This document shows positions 51,268 to 58,909 of a stretch of DNA of 64,000 nt, in pieces. Source of the DNA: J054 sp963850255 (GTDB taxonomy: Bacteria; Pseudomonadota; Gammaproteobacteria; Steroidobacterales; GCA-2729495); contig CAWKLL010000021.1 in assembly GCA_963850255.1 (NCBI GenBank), positions 6,874 to 70,873 on the forward strand. Reading direction: 5' to 3'. The stretch's first letter is position 1. Every line of letters begins with the position of its first letter. Both the position numbers and the translations under genes were made by a program. The notes under the pieces were generated by a model. The model saw only the letters and a program-made list of their open reading frames with translations. It searched no databases and had not been told where the DNA came from.

Positions 51268-51569
51268 TTACCCTGGGCCACTATCTGACTTTATCCGCCG
51301 CGTTGTTCACTATCAGCGTCGCCGGCATATTCATCAATCGTAAGAATGTGATCCTGCTACTAATGTGCGTGGAGTTGCTGCTATTGGCAGTTAATTTCAA
51401 CTTCATCGCGTTCTCACGATACTTGGGCGATACCACCGGCCAGGTGTTCGTGTTTTTCATTCTCACTGTGGCGGCTGCCGAAGCAGCCATCGGTTTGGCG
51501 ATCCTGGTGGTGCTGTTCCGTACGCGGCGCAGCATCAACGTTCGTGAAATGAACGTATTGAAGGGCTAA
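51264..51569 (+). CDS. nuoK: NADH-quinone oxidoreductase subunit K
   Basis: 101 residues, three membrane helices. The two membrane Glu residues needed for proton transfer are in LMCVELLLLAVN and AAAEAAIGLAI. Equivalent to mitochondrial ND4L. Confidence 0.96.
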   Translation: MITLGHYLTLSAALFTISVAGIFINRKNVILLLMCVELLLLAVNFNFIAFSRYLGDTTGQVFVFFILTVAAAEAAIGLAILVVLFRTRRSINVREMNVLKG

Positions 51570-51572
51570 GCG

Positions 51573-53543
51573 GTGATCAATACTTATCTGACTATCGTTC
51601 TCAGCCCCTTACTGGCAGCCCTTGTTGCCGGCCTGTTCGGGCGGCAGATTGGCCGTGCGGGCGCACACTGGGTAACCATCCTCGGCGTTGGCCTGTCCTG
51701 CCTGCTGTCTTTCTATGTGTTGCTCCAGCAGCTCGGCGGTGCGCCGGCAGAGAATATCAGCGTCTACACCTGGATGGTGGTGGACGGCGTGCGCATGGAG
51801 GTTGGCTTTCTGGTCGACCGATTGACAGCACTGATGATGGTCGTAGTGACCTTCGTTTCGCTGATGGTGCACATCTATACCGTCGGCTATATGCATGATG
51901 ACGCCGGTTATCAGCGTTTCTTTAGCTACATCTCGCTGTTTACCTTTTCAATGCTGATGCTGGTTATGGCCAACAATCTCTTGCAGCTGTTTTTCGGCTG
52001 GGAGGCAGTGGGCCTGGTGTCTTATCTGTTGATTGGCTTCTGGTACACGCGGCCGTCGGCAATTTTTGCCAATCTGAAGGCATTTCTGGTCAACCGAGTC
52101 GGCGACTTTGGTTTTCTGTTGGGTATATCGGCGTTGTTGTATCTGACCGGTAGCCTCGATTACGCAGAAATCTTTTCCCAGTCCGCCGGTCTGGCCGAGG
52201 CGCGCATTGATGTGCCCGGAGCAGGCGAGGGCGGGTGGCATGCCCTGAGCCTGGCCTGCATCCTGTTGTTCATTGGCGCCATGGGTAAATCAGCCCAGGT
52301 GCCCCTGCATGTCTGGCTGCCCGACTCCATGGAAGGCCCGACGCCTATTTCGGCGCTGATTCATGCTGCCACCATGGTTACCGCCGGCGTATTTATGGTC
52401 GCGCGGATGTCGCCATTGTTCGAATACGCCGACGCCGCTCTGAGCTTTGTGCTGGTGATCGGCGCCACCACGGCGTTTTTCACCGGGTTGCTGGGTATCG
52501 TGCAGTTCGATATCAAGCGCGTAGTCGCTTACTCCACCTTGTCTCAGCTGGGTTACATGATGGTTGCCCAGGGTGCATCAGCGTATTCCGCTGGCATGTT
52601 TCACCTGATGACTCACGCGTTTTTTAAGGCGCTGCTGTTCCTGGCTGCCGGTTCGGTAATTATCGCCTTGCATCACGAGCAGGATATGCGGCGCATGGGC
52701 GGGCTGAAGAAATACCTGCCGATCACCTACTGGACCTCGCTGATAGGTTGCCTGGCGCTGATTGGCTTCCCCGGATTCGCCGGTTTCTTTTCCAAGGACG
52801 CGTTGATCGAAGCCGTTCATCTGGCCGAACGACCCGGCGCGCTATACGCCTACATTTGTGTGCTAAGCGGGGTATTCATTACTGCCTTGTATACCTTCCG
52901 TATGTTTTTCATGGTGTTCCATGGCAGCGAGCGCATTGATGACGATGCGCGCGGTCACCTGCACGAGCCGCCGTGGGTTGTTTGGGTGCCACTGGTAATG
53001 CTGGCGATACCTTCGTTGCTGATCGGTTGGTTCACGCTCGGCGACGTTGTATTTGGTGACTTCTTCGGCAGTAGTATTTTTGTGCTGCCTGCCAACGACG
53101 TGGTCGGCGAGCTGGCCAAGGAATGGCATGGGCCCCTGGGCTTCGTGCTGCACGGTCTGCAAACAGCACCACTTTATCTGGCGCTGGCTGGTGTCGCGGT
53201 AGCCTGGTACCTGTACCTGCATAAACCAGCCTTGCCCGCACAGTTGCGCGAGAAATTTTCCGCACCCTATCGACTACTGGTCGAAAAGTACTATGCCGAT
53301 GCGCTCGCTGAACGTGCGATTCCGGCCGGCAGCCGGGCCCTGGGCCAGCTGTTCTGGCGAGTAGGGGATGTGGCACTGATCGACGGGGCGCTGGTCAACG
53401 GCACGGCCAGGCTGGTTAGTCGCATGGCTGGCCTGTTGCGTCGTGGCCAGACCGGTTTCCTCTACCACTATGCCTTCGCCATGATTGTTGGCCTGTTGCT
53501 GCTGGTTAGCTGGTTGCTGCTGGAAGCGGAGTTCGGCTTATGA
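51573..53543 (+). CDS. nuoL: NADH-quinone oxidoreductase subunit L
   Basis: 656 residues, antiporter-like distal proton pump with about 16 helices. Motifs: FFGWEAVGLVSYLLIGFW, MGKSAQVPLHVWLPDSMEGPTPISALIHAATMVTAGV and VAYSTLSQLGYMM. The C-terminal part should include the lateral helix along the membrane arm. GTG start. Overlaps nuoM by 4 bp. Confidence 0.96.
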   Translation: MINTYLTIVLSPLLAALVAGLFGRQIGRAGAHWVTILGVGLSCLLSFYVLLQQLGGAPAENISVYTWMVVDGVRMEVGFLVDRLTALMMVVVTFVSLMVHIYTVGYMHDDAGYQRFFSYISLFTFSMLMLVMANNLLQLFFGWEAVGLVSYLLIGFWYTRPSAIFANLKAFLVNRVGDFGFLLGISALLYLTGSLDYAEIFSQSAGLAEARIDVPGAGEGGWHALSLACILLFIGAMGKSAQVPLHVWLPDSMEGPTPISALIHAATMVTAGVFMVARMSPLFEYADAALSFVLVIGATTAFFTGLLGIVQFDIKRVVAYSTLSQLGYMMVAQGASAYSAGMFHLMTHAFFKALLFLAAGSVIIALHHEQDMRRMGGLKKYLPITYWTSLIGCLALIGFPGFAGFFSKDALIEAVHLAERPGALYAYICVLSGVFITALYTFRMFFMVFHGSERIDDDARGHLHEPPWVVWVPLVMLAIPSLLIGWFTLGDVVFGDFFGSSIFVLPANDVVGELAKEWHGPLGFVLHGLQTAPLYLALAGVAVAWYLYLHKPALPAQLREKFSAPYRLLVEKYYADALAERAIPAGSRALGQLFWRVGDVALIDGALVNGTARLVSRMAGLLRRGQTGFLYHYAFAMIVGLLLLVSWLLLEAEFGL

Positions 53544-55048
53544 GCATCGGCTTGTTGAGCGTGCTCATCTGGTTGCCGATCTTTGGTGGTCTGCTGTTGG
53601 TATTCCTCGGTGAGCGTATTGGCCAGGCCGGTCGCTGGTTAGCGCTGGCAGTTTCGCTGCTGACTTTTGTGCTTAGCTTGCCGCTATATATGGGCTTTGA
53701 GCTGGGTACGGCGGACATGCAGTTCGTCGAGCGCTGGCCATGGATTGAGACGTTTCGGGTTGAGTATTTTCTCGGTATCGACGGCTTCAGCATGCCGCTG
53801 ATTCTGCTGACGACCTTCCTGACGCCTATTGTGGTGCTCGCCGGCTGGGAAGTGATCAAGGTTAAACCGGCACAGTACTTTGCTGCCTTCCTGATCCTCG
53901 AAGGCTTGATGATCGGCGTGTTTTCGGCGCTGGACGGACTGCTGTTCTACGTCTTCTGGGAAGCCATGCTGGTGCCGATGTTCGTCATTATCGGTATCTG
54001 GGGCGGCGAAAGGCGCGTTTACGCGACGATAAAGTTTTTCCTGTACACCTTTCTCGGCTCGGTGTTTATGCTCATCGCGCTGATCTATCTGTATCTGCAA
54101 ACGGGCACCTACAACATACTGGACTTTCATCGCGTGCCCTTGTCCATGGCCGAGCAGATCCCGATTTTCCTGGCGTTTCTGTTTGCCTTTGCGGTGAAAG
54201 TTCCCATGTGGCCGGTACATACCTGGTTGCCTGACGCGCACGTGGAAGCACCCACCGGCGGTTCGGTGATCCTGGCTGCGGTGTTGCTGAAAATGGGCGG
54301 CTACGGTTTCGTGCGCTTTAGTCTGCCGATCACCCCGGATGCCAGCGATAGCTTGTCGCTGATGATGATTGCCTTATCCCTGGTGGCAGTGGTTTACATC
54401 GGCCTGGTAGCGCTGGTGCAGCAGGACATCAAGAAACTGATTGCCTATTCGTCCATCGCGCATATGGGTTTTGTCACCCTTGGACTGTTTATTGCCTGGG
54501 CAATATTCGGCCGTAGCGGTGATGTATCCGGCATCGGACTGGGTATCACCGGCGCCATGGTGCAGATGATTTCCCACGGTTTTGTTTCCGGTGCCATGTT
54601 CCTGTGTGTCGGCGTGATGTATGACCGCATGCATACCCGCGACATCAATGCCTATGGCGGCGTTGCCAACACCATGCCGAAATTCGCGGCGTTTATGGTG
54701 CTATTTGCCATGGCCAACGCCGGCCTCCCGGGGACCTCGGGTTTTGTCGGCGAGTTTCTGGTCATCCTGGCCAGTTTTCAGGCCAATTTCTGGTACGCGG
54801 TGCTGGCAGGTACCACACTGGTATTGGGTGCCGCTTATACCCTGTGGATGGTCAAGCGCGTGATATTCGGTGCCGTTGCCAATGATGGCGTGGCCGCGCT
54901 GCAGGATCTCACGCCACGCGAATTTGCGATTCTCGCCCTGGTTGCCGTCTTCGTCCTGGGTCTGGGCGTGTGGCCCGAACCGCTGGTAGAAGTCATGTCA
55001 GCGTCCGTTGACCAACTGGTCGTCCAAATATTGGAGTCCAAGCTATGA
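53540..55048 (+). CDS. nuoM: NADH-quinone oxidoreductase subunit M
   Basis: 502 residues, second antiporter-like proton-pumping subunit. Motifs: FYVFWEAMLVPMFVIIG with the membrane Glu, AFAVKVPMWPVHTWLPDAHVEAPTGGSVILA, and IAYSSIAHMGFV. Fourteen helices expected. Order L-M-N is standard. Confidence 0.96.
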   Translation: MSIGLLSVLIWLPIFGGLLLVFLGERIGQAGRWLALAVSLLTFVLSLPLYMGFELGTADMQFVERWPWIETFRVEYFLGIDGFSMPLILLTTFLTPIVVLAGWEVIKVKPAQYFAAFLILEGLMIGVFSALDGLLFYVFWEAMLVPMFVIIGIWGGERRVYATIKFFLYTFLGSVFMLIALIYLYLQTGTYNILDFHRVPLSMAEQIPIFLAFLFAFAVKVPMWPVHTWLPDAHVEAPTGGSVILAAVLLKMGGYGFVRFSLPITPDASDSLSLMMIALSLVAVVYIGLVALVQQDIKKLIAYSSIAHMGFVTLGLFIAWAIFGRSGDVSGIGLGITGAMVQMISHGFVSGAMFLCVGVMYDRMHTRDINAYGGVANTMPKFAAFMVLFAMANAGLPGTSGFVGEFLVILASFQANFWYAVLAGTTLVLGAAYTLWMVKRVIFGAVANDGVAALQDLTPREFAILALVAVFVLGLGVWPEPLVEVMSASVDQLVVQILESKL

Positions 55049-55097
55049 GCGGCGGCGTGCTAAACCTGCAAAGCCCTGGCGCCAGGGAGGCTACGGC

Positions 55098-56534
55098 ATG
55101 GATTTCCTGAGCCTGGATTTTGCGCCGGCGCTGCCCGAGATCGTGCTGGCTATCGGCATTTGCGTGCTGTTGCTGGCTGATCTCTGGATACCCGATCGTT
55201 TGCGCGACCTGAGTTACCTGTTAACCCTGATTATTCTGGGCGCCACGGCCTGGGCCGTAGGCGAGTCGGCGTCCCTGGGCCGGGCGGTATTGTTCGACGG
55301 CAGCTACATCTCTGACGGACTGGCGCATTTTCTGAAGCTTTTCAGTCTTGCGGTGGTTGCCACGGTGTTCCTCTATTCCCGCGCGTACTTGCGCGACCGC
55401 GGTCTGCAAAAAGGCGAGTACTACCTGCTCGGGCTGTTTGCCGTTCTTGGCATCCAGGTGATGGTTTCCGCCTATAGCATGCTGACCATGTACCTGGGCC
55501 TCGAGATGTTGTCATTGTCTCTATACGCCATGGTCGCTTTCGATCGCGAATCTCCGGTGGCTGCGGAAGCCGCGATGAAGTACTTCGTGCTCGGTGCTAT
55601 CGCGTCCGGCTGCCTGCTCTACGGTATATCCATCATCTACGGCGTAACGGGTAGCATCTATCTGCCGGCAGTGTCCGGCGCGTTGCTGCAATCTGAAGGT
55701 CCGAACGTTGCCGCGCTGGTCGGCCTGGCGTTCATCGTGGTCGGTGTGGCTTTCAAATTTGGTGCGGTGCCATTTCACATGTGGCTGCCGGATGTCTATG
55801 AAGGTGCGCCCACCAGCGTCACGCTGTTTATCGGCACCGTGCCGAAAGTGGCCGCCTTCGTTTTGACCTTACGCGTGGTCGTAGATGGGCTGGCGCCACT
55901 GGCCGATGGCTGGGAGACCATTATTGGTGTGCTGGCCATCGTATCGCTGGCAATCGGCAACGTGGTGGCCATTGCCCAGACGAATATCAAACGCCTGTTG
56001 GGTTACTCGACGATTGCCCACGTTGGCTTTATTTTGCTGGGTTTTGCCGCCGGCAATCGCGACGGCCTCGAAGCAGCCCTTTATTACATGGTTATCTACG
56101 TGATCATGGCGGCAGGCGCCTTCGGAATGGTCATTCTGCTCGGCCGGAACGGGCATGAAGCCGACCAGATAGATGACCTGCGCGGCCTCAATCAACGCAG
56201 TCCGTGGTTTGCCGGAATTATGCTGTTGCTGATGATCAGCATGATTGGCATTCCGCCGCTGGCAGGGTTCTATGCCAAATGGTGGGTTATTTCTGCCTTG
56301 CTGGATGCCGGAAAGCTATGGTTTGCCGTGGCTGGACTGACATTTTCGGTGATTGGCGCCTTTTACTATCTGCGCATTATCAAGCTGATGTACTTCGATG
56401 CGCCGGGCGAAGAGCAGGCCATGCGGCCAGGCCAGGATCTGCGCCTGGTGCTGAGTGTGAATGGTTTGCTGGTGCTGTTTCTGGGTCTATTCCCGGACTA
56501 CCTGATCGCGCTTTGCGCGAGGGTCCTTGGCTAG
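55098..56534 (+). CDS. nuoN: NADH-quinone oxidoreductase subunit N
   Basis: 478 residues from the ATG at 55098, which has AGGGAGG upstream; in-frame codons back to 55008 overlap nuoM and are not family-like. Motifs: LGLEMLSLSLYAMVAF, FKFGAVPFHMWLPDVYEGAPTSVT and LLGYSTIAHVGFIL. Third antiporter-like pump subunit and last gene of the operon. Confidence 0.95.
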   Translation: MDFLSLDFAPALPEIVLAIGICVLLLADLWIPDRLRDLSYLLTLIILGATAWAVGESASLGRAVLFDGSYISDGLAHFLKLFSLAVVATVFLYSRAYLRDRGLQKGEYYLLGLFAVLGIQVMVSAYSMLTMYLGLEMLSLSLYAMVAFDRESPVAAEAAMKYFVLGAIASGCLLYGISIIYGVTGSIYLPAVSGALLQSEGPNVAALVGLAFIVVGVAFKFGAVPFHMWLPDVYEGAPTSVTLFIGTVPKVAAFVLTLRVVVDGLAPLADGWETIIGVLAIVSLAIGNVVAIAQTNIKRLLGYSTIAHVGFILLGFAAGNRDGLEAALYYMVIYVIMAAGAFGMVILLGRNGHEADQIDDLRGLNQRSPWFAGIMLLLMISMIGIPPLAGFYAKWWVISALLDAGKLWFAVAGLTFSVIGAFYYLRIIKLMYFDAPGEEQAMRPGQDLRLVLSVNGLLVLFLGLFPDYLIALCARVLG

Positions 56535-56603
56535 ACGCTTCAGCAGCCCTTAATCCCGCCTTTCTGGAGCGCCCTGGTCCGTTCAGGCCAGGATCCTGCC
56601 TAG

Positions 56604-56633
56604 TTGCGGTAACCCCGTTTAATCCGTTAATAT
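56604..56633 (+). promoter_or_regulatory. Candidate promoter of tRNA-fMet
   Basis: TTGCGG at 56604-56609 and TAATAT at 56628-56633, 18-bp spacing, followed by a GC-rich discriminator (CGCGCCGCGCG) typical of stable-RNA promoters under stringent control. Confidence 0.5.
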
Positions 56634-56647
56634 TCGCGCCGCGCGGG

Positions 56648-56724
56648 TGCGGGGTGGAGCAGTCTGGCAGCTCGTCGGGCTCATAACCCGAAGGTCGCAG
56701 GTTCGAATCCTGCCCCCGCTACCA
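56648..56724 (+). tRNA. metY: Initiator tRNA-fMet (anticodon CAT)
   Basis: 77 bases including CCA. Initiator features: three G-C pairs in the anticodon stem (TCGGG-CTCATAA-CCCGA) and A11-U24 in the D-stem (GAGC/GCTC). The acceptor is TGCGGGG against CCCCGCT, so position 1 is U opposite U72 rather than the E. coli C1-A72. Both leave the end unpaired for formylation. Location before rimP-nusA-infB matches E. coli metY. Confidence 0.95.
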
Positions 56725-56737
56725 AGCTTTGGTAGAG

Positions 56738-56766
56738 ATAGCCCCGCATGGGGCTATTTCTTTTTG
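56738..56766 (+). terminator. First intrinsic terminator after tRNA-fMet
   Basis: Perfect 8-bp stem (ATAGCCCC, loop GCAT, GGGGCTAT) followed by TTTCTTTTT, 14 bases after the tRNA CCA. Confidence 0.85.
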
Positions 56767-56826
56767 CGCAGGACCCCGATCCGGCTGCATTGCAGCGGGC
56801 CAGGGTCAGCAGAGTGACGCAGAGGG

Positions 56827-56847
56827 TGGGCCATTGGCCCATTTTTT
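56827..56847 (+). terminator. Second terminator, just before rimP (candidate attenuator)
   Basis: TGGGCC-ATT-GGCCCA with six T directly after it, ending 24 bases before the rimP start. GGGCCA at 56797-56802 could pair with TGGCCC at 56835-56840 and disrupt it, an antiterminator arrangement. Confidence 0.7.
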
Positions 56848-56870
56848 GTTTCCCTGCAGGAGAATTGCGG

Positions 56871-57365
56871 TTGAGCGCGACACATGAGCAGGTGTTGGCC
56901 ATGCTGGAGCCGGCGATAGCGGCGCTGGGATTTGAGCTGGTTGAGCTCGAGCTTCGCATCGGCCGGGGCCATGGGCTGGTGAGACTGTTTATCGATGCCG
57001 AAGACGGCGTCACGGTGGACGATTGCGCCAAGGTGAGTCGACAGGTTTCGGGCTTGCTGGATGTAGAAGATCCTATACGCGGCGACTACAACCTGGAGGT
57101 TTCGTCACCGGGGCTGGATCGCAAGCTGTCGCGCGCGGCAGACTTTGACCGTTTCGCTGGTTGTCAGGTCAAGCTGCAGCTTCTGCAGATGATCGACGGA
57201 CGACGGAAACTGACGGGACAGCTGCTACGGCGAGAAGGTGAAGCAGTAGTGTTGAATATTGACGGACAGGATGTTTCGGTGCCGATGGTGGCAATCGAAA
57301 TTGCGCGACTGGTGCCGGACCTTTCGGCGGGGTCGGCGGTTAGTGACTCGGCAAAAGCGAGCTAG
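56871..57365 (+). CDS. rimP: Ribosome maturation factor RimP
   Basis: 164 residues from the TTG at 56871, which has AGGAG eight to nine bases upstream. A longer frame to 56748 runs through two terminators and is not family-like. Motifs: LGFELVELELRIGRGHGLVRLFID, DCAKVSRQVSGLLD and the diagnostic YNLEVSSPGLDRKL. Needed for 30S subunit maturation. First protein of the nusA operon. Confidence 0.93.
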   Translation: MSATHEQVLAMLEPAIAALGFELVELELRIGRGHGLVRLFIDAEDGVTVDDCAKVSRQVSGLLDVEDPIRGDYNLEVSSPGLDRKLSRAADFDRFAGCQVKLQLLQMIDGRRKLTGQLLRREGEAVVLNIDGQDVSVPMVAIEIARLVPDLSAGSAVSDSAKAS

Positions 57366-57369
57366 AGAC

Positions 57370-58881
57370 ATGAAAGAAATATTGATGGTGGTCGAGGCGG
57401 TCTCCAACGAAAAGGGCGTCGAGAAGGATGTCATTTTCGAGGCGATCGAGCTGGCACTTGCCCAGGCAACGCGCAAGCGCTACGACGAAGATATCGACGT
57501 ACGCGTTGCTATCGATCGTGAAACCGGCGAATACGAAACTTTTCGCCGCTGGTTGGTGTTCGAGGACGAGTCCACTGAACTTGAATTTCCCGAGCGAGAG
57601 CTGCGCATGCTCGACGCAGTGGATGTAGATCCGGAAGTTGAGCCCGGCGGCTACGTCGAGGAGCCTATCGAATCCGTGGAATTTGGCCGCATTGGTGCAC
57701 AAACGGCCAAGCAGGTCATCGTGCAGAAGGTTCGCGAAGCCGAGCGTAAGCAGGTGGTCGAAGAATATGAAACGCGCGTTGGCGAGTTGCTCAGCGGCGT
57801 GGTCAAGCGGGTAGATCGCAATGGTGTTTACCTTGATCTGGGCGGTAATGCCGAAGGTTTCGTGGCGCGTGAACAGATGATTCCGCGCGAGCCGGTGCGC
57901 CAGCAGGATCGGCTCAAGGCGGTGTTGTTCGAAGTGCGCTCTGAGCCACGTGGTCCGCAGCTGTTTATGACGCGCACCTCGCCAGAATTCCTTCTGTCCC
58001 TATTTCAAATAGAAGTTCCTGAGGTGGGTCAGGGTCTGATCGAGATTCTCGGCGCCGCTCGCGATCCGGGTCTGCGTGCCAAGATCGCTGTGAAAAGTAA
58101 CGACCGCCGAATCGACCCTGTGGGTGCTTGCGTGGGCATGCGCGGATCTCGAGTCCAGGCAGTATCCAATGAATTGGCCGGCGAGCGCGTCGATATTATT
58201 CTCTGGGATGAAAATCCGGCGCAATTTGTTATTAATGCGATGTCACCAGCTGATGTGACCTCAATCGTCATGGACGAAGAACGGCACGCCATGGATGTGG
58301 CTGTGGACGAGGAGAAGCTATCTCAGGCCATTGGCCGTGGCGGTCAGAACATTCGCCTGGCCAGTGAGCTAACCGGCTGGGAACTCAACGTAATGACCGA
58401 GGCCGATGCCGAGGAGAAAAGCGAAACCGAAGCCAAGGAATTGCTCAAGCTGTTCGAGAAGCAGCTTGACGTTGACGAGGACGTTGCCTTGATCCTGGTT
58501 CAGGAAGGTTTTTCGACAGTCGAAGAAGTGGCCTATGTGCCCGCGAATGAACTGGTTGCTATCGCCGAGTTCGACGAGAACATTGTTGACGAGTTGCGTA
58601 CCCGCGCGCGTGATTTTCTGCTGACCCAGGCAATCGCCAGCGAGGAACAGATTGATGAGGCCGAACCGGCTGACGATCTGCTGGAACTCGAAGGCATGAC
58701 CAAGGAAACTGCCTTTTTAATGGCCGCACGCGGTGTGGTAACGCGTGAAGATCTGGCAGAGCAGTCGGTGGATGAGCTGCTGGATATCGAAGGCATTGAA
58801 GAAGAACGGGCCGCGGCGCTAATTATGAAGGCACGCGCGCACTGGTTTGAGGAAGACGATCAGGAGCAGCTCGCCGGATAG
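57370..58881 (+). CDS. nusA: Transcription termination/antitermination factor NusA
   Basis: 503 residues from the ATG at 57370 (MKEILMVVEAVSNEKGV). N-terminal RNA polymerase-binding domain, S1 domain (GELLSGVVKRVDRNGVYLDLGG), two KH domains (DPVGACVGMRGSRVQAV; IGRGGQNIRLASELTGW) and two C-terminal helix-hairpin-helix acidic repeats, as in E. coli. Modulates pausing, termination and antitermination; often autoregulates its own operon. Confidence 0.97.
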   Translation: MKEILMVVEAVSNEKGVEKDVIFEAIELALAQATRKRYDEDIDVRVAIDRETGEYETFRRWLVFEDESTELEFPERELRMLDAVDVDPEVEPGGYVEEPIESVEFGRIGAQTAKQVIVQKVREAERKQVVEEYETRVGELLSGVVKRVDRNGVYLDLGGNAEGFVAREQMIPREPVRQQDRLKAVLFEVRSEPRGPQLFMTRTSPEFLLSLFQIEVPEVGQGLIEILGAARDPGLRAKIAVKSNDRRIDPVGACVGMRGSRVQAVSNELAGERVDIILWDENPAQFVINAMSPADVTSIVMDEERHAMDVAVDEEKLSQAIGRGGQNIRLASELTGWELNVMTEADAEEKSETEAKELLKLFEKQLDVDEDVALILVQEGFSTVEEVAYVPANELVAIAEFDENIVDELRTRARDFLLTQAIASEEQIDEAEPADDLLELEGMTKETAFLMAARGVVTREDLAEQSVDELLDIEGIEEERAAALIMKARAHWFEEDDQEQLAG

Positions 58882-58909
58882 GCGGGCCGGCGACTACGGA
58901 GCGATCTAG

